DNA of 8,758 nucleotides. Source: JBGSOW01 sp041738875 (lineage in GTDB: Bacteria > Patescibacteriota > Dojkabacteria > CALFHW01). Position numbers and translations under genes: made by a program. Location: positions 1 through 8,758 of the forward strand of contig JBGSOW010000021.1 in NCBI GenBank assembly GCA_041738875.1, written 5' to 3'. Numbering within the stretch: position 1 is the first letter of the stretch; each line of letters opens with the position of its first letter. Below the pieces are notes generated by a model. The model saw nothing but the letters and a program-made list of their open reading frames with translations, made no database searches and was not told where the DNA came from. Shown piece by piece: positions 1 through 5,307 of this stretch.

Positions 1-1
1 A

Positions 2-859
2 GGGCTAAGTGATGTGGGGTACGATGTTTTAGGATTTGGTAATCATGGAGGTGACGGCGGCCAAACTGCCGTAAAAAGGACAGAAGAAGTTCTAGAAGAA
101 GCAGGAGTAGAGTTTACAGGCATTAGTTCAGTCAATTTAGCAGATTCGCAAAAGCTCATAATCAAAGAATTACCTTTGAAATTCGGGTTTCTGAGTTTCG
201 ATGACGTTGCTTGGTTTGATTGGGCTGGTGAGAATAGTTGGGGATTGAATCATTTTTCAGATCGAACTACTTCAGGCATATCAGTTAATTCAGAGCGTAT
301 AAAAAGAGTGGTAGGTGAGGCAAAGTCGAAAGTGGATGTTCTCGTGATTTACGCTAGTTGGGGAACAGAATACACAAATAAACCCGATCAAAGGCAGACT
401 AAACTGATGCAAGAACTTCTTGCTGCTGGAGCAGATTTGATTGTTGGCTCGCATCCGCATTGGGTCCAGTCTGTTGATATTAATATGAACAGCAGCTCTA
501 GCACCAACAAAGCGGATAAAACTACTCAAGCTGTTATCTACTCACTAGGCAACTTTATTTTTGACCAGACTCATACCGATCCAACTAGGCAAGGCATGGT
601 TATGTCTGCGTTCTATTTAGGCAAAAATCTGGTGAGTCTGAGATTTACTCCAATTAAAATGTGTGGATACCATCAGACCTCAAATAACCTCGCGTATAAA
701 GTAATCAGCGGTGAGATGACCTACAAAGAAGCGGATAGTACGCCAGAAAAAAATGGTTGCATCTGGTGGCAGCCGAAGCAGGTTGAGAAAAATGAGCCAT
801 TCTATGCGCAAATATGGCAAAGGCTGTTACAATTTAGCAACTATGGCAGAAGAGAATAA
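2..859 (+). CDS. CapA-family metallophosphatase, 5'-truncated by the window edge
   Basis: The frame is open from the first bases (GLSD precedes the first possible start, GTG at 14), so the gene begins upstream and about 285 residues are visible. It matches the CapA/PgsA family (PGA_cap, calcineurin-like metallophosphatase superfamily). Visible elements are GFGNHGGDGG (bases about 32-61) at the place of the usual NNH...DYG metal-site motif, YASWGTEY (about 350-373), AAGADLIVGSHPHW (about 422-463) and YSLGNFIFD (about 539-565), all in family order. Characterised CapA proteins act at the cell surface in poly-gamma-glutamate production; in CPR bacteria the substrate is unknown, so the role here is inferred only as surface phosphoesterase-like. 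A Ser/Thr/Lys-rich insert (SSSSTNKADKT) lies before YSLGNFIFD. The first N of NNH is G here, giving a GNH as in ordinary calcineurin-like phosphatases. The 3' end overlaps dnaB by 17 bp in another frame. Any signal peptide lies outside the window. Confidence 0.88.
   Translation, partial: GLSDVGYDVLGFGNHGGDGGQTAVKRTEEVLEEAGVEFTGISSVNLADSQKLIIKELPLKFGFLSFDDVAWFDWAGENSWGLNHFSDRTTSGISVNSERIKRVVGEAKSKVDVLVIYASWGTEYTNKPDQRQTKLMQELLAAGADLIVGSHPHWVQSVDINMNSSSSTNKADKTTQAVIYSLGNFIFDQTHTDPTRQGMVMSAFYLGKNLVSLRFTPIKMCGYHQTSNNLAYKVISGEMTYKEADSTPEKNGCIWWQPKQVEKNEPFYAQIWQRLLQFSNYGRRE
828..833 (+). promoter_or_regulatory. Extended -10 promoter element for dnaB, inside capA
   Basis: TGT-TACAAT is a TGn-extended -10 (TG at 825-826, hexamer 828-833). 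It ends exactly 9 nt before the dnaB ATG at 843. No -35 match is visible at 17-18 bp, which is typical of extended -10 promoters. No Shine-Dalgarno sequence lies before the ATG, so a leaderless or near-leaderless dnaB mRNA is likely (inference). Confidence 0.5.
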
Positions 860-2168
860 ATTTAAAATACCACCACACAATACTGAAGCAGAGAAAAGCG
901 TACTGGGCGCAATTCTAATTAACGACGAGGTTTTACTGGAAGTAGCTGAAGTGCTTAGGCCTGCGGACTTTTATCATCCTCAATACGGGTATATTTTCGA
1001 GTCGATGCTGAAATTGTTTGAAAAACAGTCTCCGATCGACGTTCTTACACTGACTACGCAGCTTAAAATCCAAAAAAGACTGGATAAAGTTGGCGGCCAA
1101 GAGACTTTAGCAGATGTTTTAGCAGATACGCCGACCTCAGCGCATGCAAAAGAATATGCGCAAATTGTGAAAGGTCTAAGTGCCAGAAGGCAAATGATTT
1201 CTTTGGGTTCGCAGCTTAGTGAACTAGCTTTTTCGGAGGAAAAAGAAATTGAACTGCTTTTAGATACTGCAGAACAAGGTCTTTTGCAGATCACAAATTC
1301 AACAGTTAAACGTGATTTCGTGCATGTTTCAGTTCTTTTGGAACAAAGCTACGAACAAGCTGAGAAATTGGCTGAAAATCCGGACGGTTTGCGCGGAATT
1401 AGTTCAGGTTTCAAAGACGTCGACAAAGTTTTGGGTGGTTTTCAGAATTCAGACTTAATCATCCTAGCTGCTAGGCCTTCTGTTGGTAAAACCGCGTTTT
1501 CACTAGATATCGCAAGACATGCAGCAACTGTTGAAGGTAGAAAAGTGGGTTTTTTCTCACTTGAAATGTCCAGTTCACAGCTTATGGATAGGTTGATCTC
1601 GCAGGAAGTGGGCGTAAGTCTTTGGGACTTACGCAACGGCAAAATCCGTGATAACGATTTTGCGAAATTAGCTGACGCGATGGGTAAGCTTAGTGAATCA
1701 GGTCTATATTTCGATGACACTCCGGGGCTTAACATCATGGAGATGCGTACAAAAGCCAGGAGGCTTAGGATTGAAAACGGTGTTGATATGATAATCGTGG
1801 ACTATTTGCAGCTTATGTCAGGTAGGTCGCGCGAAAACCGTACGCAGGAGGTTTCGGAGATCTCGAGGTTTCTTAAGCAACTTGCACGTGAGCTTGAGGT
1901 GCCATTAATCGCGCTTAGTCAGCTTAGTCGCGCAGTAGAAAGTAGATCTGATCGTATTCCGCAACTTTCGGATCTGAGGGAATCGGGCTCGATCGAGCAG
2001 GACGCTGATATCGTCATGTTCTTGCATAGAGAAGAAACTTTCGACCCTGACACCGACAGAAAAGGTATTGGAGATTTGATTATCGCAAAGCACAGAAACG
2101 GTCCGACAGGTCAGGTTGAACTTGCGTTTATCAAGGAGCAAGCAAGATATAGAGATTTGGCGCGCTAG
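843..2168 (+). CDS. dnaB: Replicative DNA helicase DnaB
   Basis: DnaB is the hexameric 5'-3' helicase that unwinds DNA at the replication fork and works with primase. With the ATG at 843 the protein is 441 residues, normal for the family. The N-terminal domain starts at PPHNTEAEKSVLGAIL (10-25). The RecA-like C-terminal domain has Walker A ARPSVGKT (210-217), the catalytic Glu in SLEMS (E241), Walker B IIVDYLQL (317-324), LSQLSR (358-363) followed by LSDLRESGSIEQDAD (375-389), and AKHRNGPTG (415-423), which carries the inter-subunit Arg/Lys finger region. No intein or insertion is present. The frame is open back to 753, but those extra 30 residues overlap capA and lack DnaB similarity. ATG 843 is supported by protein alignment and by a TGTTACAAT box 9 nt upstream. 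The gene overlaps the end of capA by 17 bp and converges with the next gene. It is complete and identified with high certainty. Confidence 0.97.
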   Translation: MAEENKFKIPPHNTEAEKSVLGAILINDEVLLEVAEVLRPADFYHPQYGYIFESMLKLFEKQSPIDVLTLTTQLKIQKRLDKVGGQETLADVLADTPTSAHAKEYAQIVKGLSARRQMISLGSQLSELAFSEEKEIELLLDTAEQGLLQITNSTVKRDFVHVSVLLEQSYEQAEKLAENPDGLRGISSGFKDVDKVLGGFQNSDLIILAARPSVGKTAFSLDIARHAATVEGRKVGFFSLEMSSSQLMDRLISQEVGVSLWDLRNGKIRDNDFAKLADAMGKLSESGLYFDDTPGLNIMEMRTKARRLRIENGVDMIIVDYLQLMSGRSRENRTQEVSEISRFLKQLARELEVPLIALSQLSRAVESRSDRIPQLSDLRESGSIEQDADIVMFLHREETFDPDTDRKGIGDLIIAKHRNGPTGQVELAFIKEQARYRDLAR

Positions 2169-2184
2169 GAATTAACTTTTAAAA

Positions 2185-2403
2185 CTATTCGCTTTTTGTA
2201 CTAACTCCATTAGTTCTACCAATTTCGCTGGTTTTTACCGCTAGTTCGGAGCTAAGTTGGCTAGAATTGTTCAGAGCTTGTTTGATTTCACTGCTAAAGA
2301 GCATTGCGAAAGTAGTCAGAATTATTCCGCCCACAAGCGTGCCCACAAGCAAAACTAGGCGTTTACGCTCCTCAGGGTAAATTCTAGACTTATTCAAATC
2401 CAT
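2185..2403 (-). CDS. Small single-pass membrane protein, unknown function
   Basis: This 72-residue product is not recognised. It has a short charged N-terminus (MDLNKSRIYPEERKR), one hydrophobic segment at about residues 16-36 (LVLLVGTLVGGIILTTFAML), and a polar Ser/Asn/Glu-rich tail (37-72). By the positive-inside rule (RKR before the segment), the N-terminus should be cytoplasmic and the tail outside. There are no cysteines and no catalytic motif. It runs toward dnaB, with 16 bp between the two stop codons, and is divergent from the acidic-protein gene at 2470, sharing the 66-bp palindromic region 2404-2469. A minus-strand TTGACC (2455-2460 on the + strand) with TAATAT 17 bp downstream (2432-2437) is a plausible promoter. 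The clear membrane-protein design and the placement without overlap argue that it is a real gene despite its size. Confidence 0.68.
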   Translation of the reverse strand: MDLNKSRIYPEERKRLVLLVGTLVGGIILTTFAMLFSSEIKQALNNSSQLSSELAVKTSEIGRTNGVSTKSE

Positions 2404-2419
2404 GTATTATTTCGCTCAA

Positions 2420-2446
2420 CTAATATATAATATATTAGCTAGCTAA
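2420..2446. promoter_or_regulatory. Overlapping palindromes in a divergent promoter region
   Basis: 2420-2438 reads CTAATATATAATATATTAG, a perfect inverted repeat with 9-bp arms around one central base. It overlaps a second perfect palindrome, TTAGCTAGCTAA, at 2435-2446. Both lie between the divergent starts at 2403 (minus) and 2470 (plus) and cover the predicted minus-strand -10 (TAATAT) and a plus-strand TATAAT (2426-2431). A dimeric repressor site is possible, but AT-rich palindromes also arise easily by chance. Confidence 0.4.
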
Positions 2447-2449
2447 ATT

Positions 2450-2455
2450 TATAAG
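2450..2455 (+). promoter_or_regulatory. Possible -10 element for the 2470 gene
   Basis: TATAAG at 2450-2455 lies 14 nt before the ATG at 2470, within the 11-mer TAAATTTATAA (2444-2454). The same 11-mer recurs before the 2934 gene. No Shine-Dalgarno sequence is present. An alternative -10 is TATAAT at 2426-2431 within the palindrome. Confidence 0.3.
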
Positions 2456-2469
2456 GTCAACTAATTCAA

Positions 2470-2901
2470 ATGGATGAGCAGTCAAATAACCAAAATCCAG
2501 GAAATCTAGACGAGAGAGATCAAAATGTTTACTCATTCATGTTGCAGTTAGTTCAGGAAAAGCATGGAGATGAAGTGGATTTCGAATTTCTAGAGAGTGA
2601 ATCAAATAGACTTTATGACGTTTTTGGAGACAGCTTGCTCAACTATTTTGAACCACAGCTTACTGAAGAACAAAAAAAACAATTCGATCAATTGATTGAA
2701 AACAACGAAAATCAGGATATTCTTATGAATTATTTGATTGAAAATATAAAAGATATTGAACAACAAATAATCCAAGTATTGGTTGCATTCAGAACTGATT
2801 ACGTAAGTGGCCGTTTTGAGCAATTGGGTGAAGAGACAAGTAAAAATGATGATTCTGCTAATGGTGACGGTTCAGACGACTCAGACAATTCGGTTAATTA
2901 G
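2470..2901 (+). CDS. Small acidic protein, possibly DUF5663-like
   Basis: This 143-residue soluble protein has no cysteine, no signal peptide and no membrane segment. A polar N-terminus (MDEQSNNQNPGNLDERD) precedes a predicted helical core at about 20-115, including LTEEQKKQFDQLIE (64-77), NQDILMNYLIENIKDIEQQI (81-100) and VLVAFRTDYV (103-112). An acidic low-complexity tail (121-143, DDSANGDGSDDSDN) ends it. The core pattern (LTxEQxxxF...LI, then a helix ending in FRxxY) resembles what I remember of DUF5663, a CPR family of unknown function; this is recollection, not a search result. The ATG at 2470 is the first in frame after an AT-rich promoter region. The coiled-coil gene follows after 32 bp on the same strand, so the two may be co-transcribed. 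Confidence 0.8.
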   Translation: MDEQSNNQNPGNLDERDQNVYSFMLQLVQEKHGDEVDFEFLESESNRLYDVFGDSLLNYFEPQLTEEQKKQFDQLIENNENQDILMNYLIENIKDIEQQIIQVLVAFRTDYVSGRFEQLGEETSKNDDSANGDGSDDSDNSVN

Positions 2902-2909
2902 GTTAAATT

Positions 2910-2915
2910 TATAAA
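2910..2915 (+). promoter_or_regulatory. Possible -10 element for the coiled-coil gene
   Basis: TATAAA at 2910-2915 overlaps the 11-mer TAAATTTATAA (2904-2914), which also occurs at 2444-2454 before the 2470 gene. It lies 18 nt before the ATG at 2934. An AGGGA at 2921-2925, 8 nt before the ATG, is only a weak Shine-Dalgarno match. Evidence for an independent promoter is modest. Confidence 0.28.
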
Positions 2916-2933
2916 AATTTAGGGACACGAGAT

Positions 2934-3488
2934 ATGGCTGGAGACAAAATGCAACGTTCTCTGGAGGTGCAAAGAGATGAGACTGTTAATAGAATAGAAT
3001 TTGAAAGAAGAAATAGGAAATTAGAAATCAGAAAAGTTAAGCGTGAAAAGTTAAACGAAGGTGGGAACGCTTTTGATTCTAGGATTGGTGAATTGAAATC
3101 AAGAATGATGGATGTGGAAGGTAAGATTGGCTCACTCAATGCTACTCTTGCAAGTATTCCACCGGACCACCCCGAGAGGAACAAGATAATGGCTGCTATA
3201 GCTAATATGCGTAAATTCCGAGAGAATCTTAAGATCCAGATAGGTATGATGGCTGCACGTAAAAACTCTCAATTGAGAATGATTGAATTTCAATTCACAA
3301 TGCAAGAAAAAAATTTGGATATTACAATGGCAGCTCAGAAAAAGAATATTCTTACAACTATTGCAGAAAGAATAATGGCACTACAAGAACATCAGGCAAA
3401 AGCAATGCAAATGCAAAAGATGAAACAAGGACAAGGAACGGCTTTATCAGCCGAGGCTAGGAAAGAGGCGGGTTCTGCGGCAGGTTAA
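2934..3488 (+). CDS. Basic, Met-rich coiled-coil protein, unknown function
   Basis: This 184-residue product is not recognised. It appears almost wholly helical and highly charged. A basic N-terminal helix (about 1-42, with FERRNRKLEIRKVKREKL at 23-40) is followed by heptad-like stretches at 46-73 and 83-163. A break at SIPPDHPER (74-82) would allow an antiparallel hairpin. About 15 of 184 residues are methionine, many in the C-terminal helix (MALQEHQAKAMQMQKMK). The tail is Gly/Ala-rich. There is no signal peptide, membrane segment, cysteine or catalytic motif, so it is presumably cytoplasmic and oligomeric. It lies 32 bp after the acidic-protein gene on the same strand; pairing of an acidic and a basic partner is a guess from charge and position only. 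The ATG at 2934 is the first in frame. Confidence 0.78.
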   Translation: MAGDKMQRSLEVQRDETVNRIEFERRNRKLEIRKVKREKLNEGGNAFDSRIGELKSRMMDVEGKIGSLNATLASIPPDHPERNKIMAAIANMRKFRENLKIQIGMMAARKNSQLRMIEFQFTMQEKNLDITMAAQKKNILTTIAERIMALQEHQAKAMQMQKMKQGQGTALSAEARKEAGSAAG

Positions 3489-3581
3489 TTTGGAGAAGCT
3501 CGATATTTCTGACTTATCTATCTTAATTGTGGAACGCATTTTCCGACTTTAAGAGCTAGACTTCACAACAACATATAAATC

Positions 3582-3587
3582 TATGCT
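3582..3587 (+). promoter_or_regulatory. Possible -10 element for the 3598 gene
   Basis: TATGCT (3582-3587) ends 10 nt before the ATG at 3598, and no Shine-Dalgarno sequence is visible. A TTCACA at 3562-3567 lies 14 bp upstream, shorter than the usual -35 spacing. If this is the -10, the alternative ATG at 3583 sits inside the promoter, so 3598 is the preferred start. Confidence 0.35.
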
Positions 3588-3597
3588 AAATTATTGT

Positions 3598-4515
3598 ATG
3601 GATGATAACAAGCGTGTCCGTTTAATAACCTTATATGTTGTGTTTGTCGTGATCGCGATCATATTCGCGGCTTATCTCATGGTGCAAACGAGATTAGATT
3701 TCCAATTCACAAGTGCTAATTTCGCACAGATTACTGCACCTGAAAATTATTCTACAGATTTGTCAAAACTGAATTATGTAGAAAATAATTTTGGTTTTTT
3801 GAGTTATAACACTGTAAAAACAAGTAGTGCAATAGAAATCGGTGGTGGTGCTTTGTTCGCAAATATTTCAGTCAATCTGAATTCTATTCCGGTAGATTCG
3901 ATTGCGAGAGTGTGTTTTGGACAGGAATTAATTAGCGATGCAAATATTCCCTATGATCCTTTGATTTGTGAGGTGTATACCGCAGTAGGCGGCGGACAAC
4001 AGTATAATTGGGATTTTAACCCAGAAAGTCCAATTTTGATGAAAGAGGGCAGATATAAATGTTATTTAGAGGTATTGGTTCCAGAAAGAAACAAGGATGA
4101 TATTGTTGATTTAAGCGGGGATTGTAGTGTTAATTTATCACCTTTAACTTCTGCTTTGCGCGCGTGGACTTCAGTTTTCATGGGAAATGAGGAATCTTTG
4201 AATTTTGGGCCGCAACTCGTTTCAACGAATTATACTTCAACTAGTGATGCTAGTGTTGTGGGACTTTCATTTTCAAGTGCAGGAGATCCCGATTTAGATA
4301 ACCAAAAATTTACAGATATCTGTGTTGCAACATCTGGCGGGTCTAGGTGTATTACAGAGGATATAAATGGGAATCAGAATAGGTTTGTTATCTTCGAGGA
4401 TTCGCTTGAAATAAAGTCTGGCGAAAGGCTTACAGCTACATGTAGAACAAGATCTGGTGCAGTTGGAGTATGCGATATGTTTGTGGTTTTGGAAGATTTC
4501 GGTAGAAATATTTGA
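3598..4515 (+). CDS. Membrane-anchored exported protein with two four-cysteine modules
   Basis: This 305-residue product is not recognised. A short basic N-terminus (MDDNKRVR) precedes one hydrophobic segment (about 9-29), then a long polar, beta-rich ectodomain. Its eight cysteines fall into two groups: C106, C124, C155, C176 and C242, C251, C282, C292. The middle pair in each group is separated by exactly 30 residues and preceded by a similar turn (LMKEGRYKC and IKSGERLTATC). This suggests two diverged copies of one disulfide-bonded beta domain, possibly Ig-like. The frame also opens at an ATG at 3583 (five extra residues, MLNYC), but the start at 3598 has a -10-like TATGCT 10 nt upstream. 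The stop is TGA, the only one in the window. The metallopeptidase gene follows after 26 bp. Function is unknown; a surface adhesion or binding role would be speculation. Confidence 0.8.
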   Translation: MDDNKRVRLITLYVVFVVIAIIFAAYLMVQTRLDFQFTSANFAQITAPENYSTDLSKLNYVENNFGFLSYNTVKTSSAIEIGGGALFANISVNLNSIPVDSIARVCFGQELISDANIPYDPLICEVYTAVGGGQQYNWDFNPESPILMKEGRYKCYLEVLVPERNKDDIVDLSGDCSVNLSPLTSALRAWTSVFMGNEESLNFGPQLVSTNYTSTSDASVVGLSFSSAGDPDLDNQKFTDICVATSGGSRCITEDINGNQNRFVIFEDSLEIKSGERLTATCRTRSGAVGVCDMFVVLEDFGRNI

Positions 4516-4526
4516 TGGGTATCTGC

Positions 4527-4532
4527 TAAGAT
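4527..4532 (+). promoter_or_regulatory. Extended -10 promoter element for the yugP-like gene
   Basis: TGC-TAAGAT is a TGn-extended -10 (TG 4524-4525, hexamer 4527-4532) ending exactly 9 nt before the ATG at 4542. This is the same geometry as the dnaB element. No clear -35 and no Shine-Dalgarno sequence are visible, so a leaderless mRNA is likely (inference). Confidence 0.45.
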
Positions 4533-4541
4533 ATATGCATT

Positions 4542-5234
4542 ATGTTTATAGGTTTTGACCCATTATATTTTGTAATAATTGCTCCTGCGTTAATTCTTTC
4601 GCTAGTTGCGTCGCTACTTTTGAATTATTGGTATGCGAAATATACCAAAATCACTAACCGTTTAGGAGTTAGTGGTGCGGAGACAGCGAAAATCATTTCC
4701 GAGCAACGAGGCTACAATATCAGCCTAAATGTGCAACAAGGGAAACTCACAGACAATTACAATCCATTCAACAAATCATTAAATTTATCAAACGAAGTTG
4801 CAGCCACTAAAAGTATTGCTTCAGTTGCGATCGCAGCTCACGAGCTTGGTCATGTGGAGCAAGATTTTAAAAGTAATATTTTTTTGCGCCTGCGTAATAC
4901 TTTAGTTCCTGTCGTTAACTTTGGCTCTACTTTAGGTTATATCCTGATTTTTGCTGGAATTTTGCTAAGTGTGTTTGATTTGGCTTGGGTAGGTGTCGCC
5001 TTATTCTCACTTACGGCTGTTTTCAGTATAGTTACAATTCCAGTGGAAATAGACGCAAGTAGAAGAGCAATGGGTTTTATTAAAGAATTCAATCTACTCC
5101 AGGAGTCAGAATACGGAGGTGCTAGGAAAGTTCTTACTGCTGCAGCGCTAACTTACATTGCAGCTCTCTTATCCTCACTTGGGAATGTTTTGTACTATGT
5201 TTTGATATTAACAAATATGAGAGGTAGAGATTAG
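4542..5234 (+). CDS. yugP: YugP-type integral-membrane zinc metallopeptidase
   Basis: This 230-residue protein matches the YugP family (Zn-dependent membrane peptidase, Zn_peptidase_2) over its whole length. Visible parts are an N-terminal membrane segment (8-28), SGAETAKII (44-52), GKLTDNYNP (67-75), the zinc-binding AAHELGH (98-104; H100 and H104 ligands, E101 catalytic), LVPVVNFGS (121-129), two membrane segments at about 131-145 and 148-166, TIPVEIDASRRA (165-176) with E169 the likely third ligand, and AAALTYIAALLSSL (200-213) leading into a C-terminal hydrophobic segment. Cellular substrates of this family are not well established; membrane-protein turnover is the usual guess. One oddity is that the family's DHYDP segment is DNYNP here, replacing a conserved His and Asp, while the catalytic HELGH is intact. 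The start at 4542 is supported by an extended -10 located 9 nt upstream. Confidence 0.93.
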   Translation: MFIGFDPLYFVIIAPALILSLVASLLLNYWYAKYTKITNRLGVSGAETAKIISEQRGYNISLNVQQGKLTDNYNPFNKSLNLSNEVAATKSIASVAIAAHELGHVEQDFKSNIFLRLRNTLVPVVNFGSTLGYILIFAGILLSVFDLAWVGVALFSLTAVFSIVTIPVEIDASRRAMGFIKEFNLLQESEYGGARKVLTAAALTYIAALLSSLGNVLYYVLILTNMRGRD

Positions 5235-5268
5235 TCTGATACTTTCGAATTGAAATTTCTCTTTATTT

Positions 5269-5298
5269 TTCACATAAGCATAAATAATTTAATATATT
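5269..5298 (+). promoter_or_regulatory. Promoter for the LOG-methyltransferase fusion gene
   Basis: TTCACA (5269-5274) and TATATT (5293-5298) are separated by 18 bp. TATATT ends 9 nt before the ATG at 5308, the same offset as the dnaB and yugP boxes. There is no Shine-Dalgarno sequence. The element sits in the 73-bp gap after the yugP-like gene, where no other feature was found. Confidence 0.45.
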
Positions 5299-5307
5299 GC
5301 CCAAAAA

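Noticed and set aside
290..529. Minus-strand open frame inside capA
   Set aside because: It lies opposite a well-supported protein and its translation shows no family features; it is a shadow of the coding strand.
753..842. Longer dnaB reading frame starting at ATG 753
   Set aside because: The extra 30 residues overlap capA in another frame, have no DnaB-like sequence, and the ATG at 843 has the expected protein start and a -10 box at the right distance.
900..1930. Recurrent GCTTAG word within dnaB
   Set aside because: Most occurrences coincide with Leu-Ser or Leu-Arg codon pairs (CTT AGT / CTT AGG), so codon preference explains it.
980..2141. Several minus-strand open frames opposite dnaB
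   Set aside because: dnaB is unambiguous across this stretch; the opposite frames have no recognisable content or promoter.
2602..3184. Minus-strand frames opposite the acidic and coiled-coil genes
   Set aside because: Their translations are hydrophobic mirror images expected from the complement of charged helical proteins.
3583..3597. Earlier ATG at 3583 for the eight-cysteine protein
   Set aside because: It adds only MLNYC, overlaps the -10-like TATGCT, and lacks any upstream ribosome site. It is kept as an alternative, not the preferred start.
3489..3597. Possible small hairpin (GGAA-cgcatt-TTCC) after the coiled-coil gene
   Set aside because: The stem is only 4 bp with no T-run; apart from the promoter elements near 3562-3587, nothing in this gap can be supported.
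4513..4551. TGA at the end of the eight-cysteine gene read as Gly, as in Gracilibacteria and SR1
   Set aside because: Read-through would add only about a dozen residues before a TAG and overlap the yugP-like start. All other frames end in TAA/TAG and no long frame needs TGA recoding.
5235..5268. T-rich stretch after the yugP-like gene considered as a terminator
   Set aside because: Only a 4-bp AT-rich stem (TTTC...GAAA) precedes the T-rich run; too weak to call.
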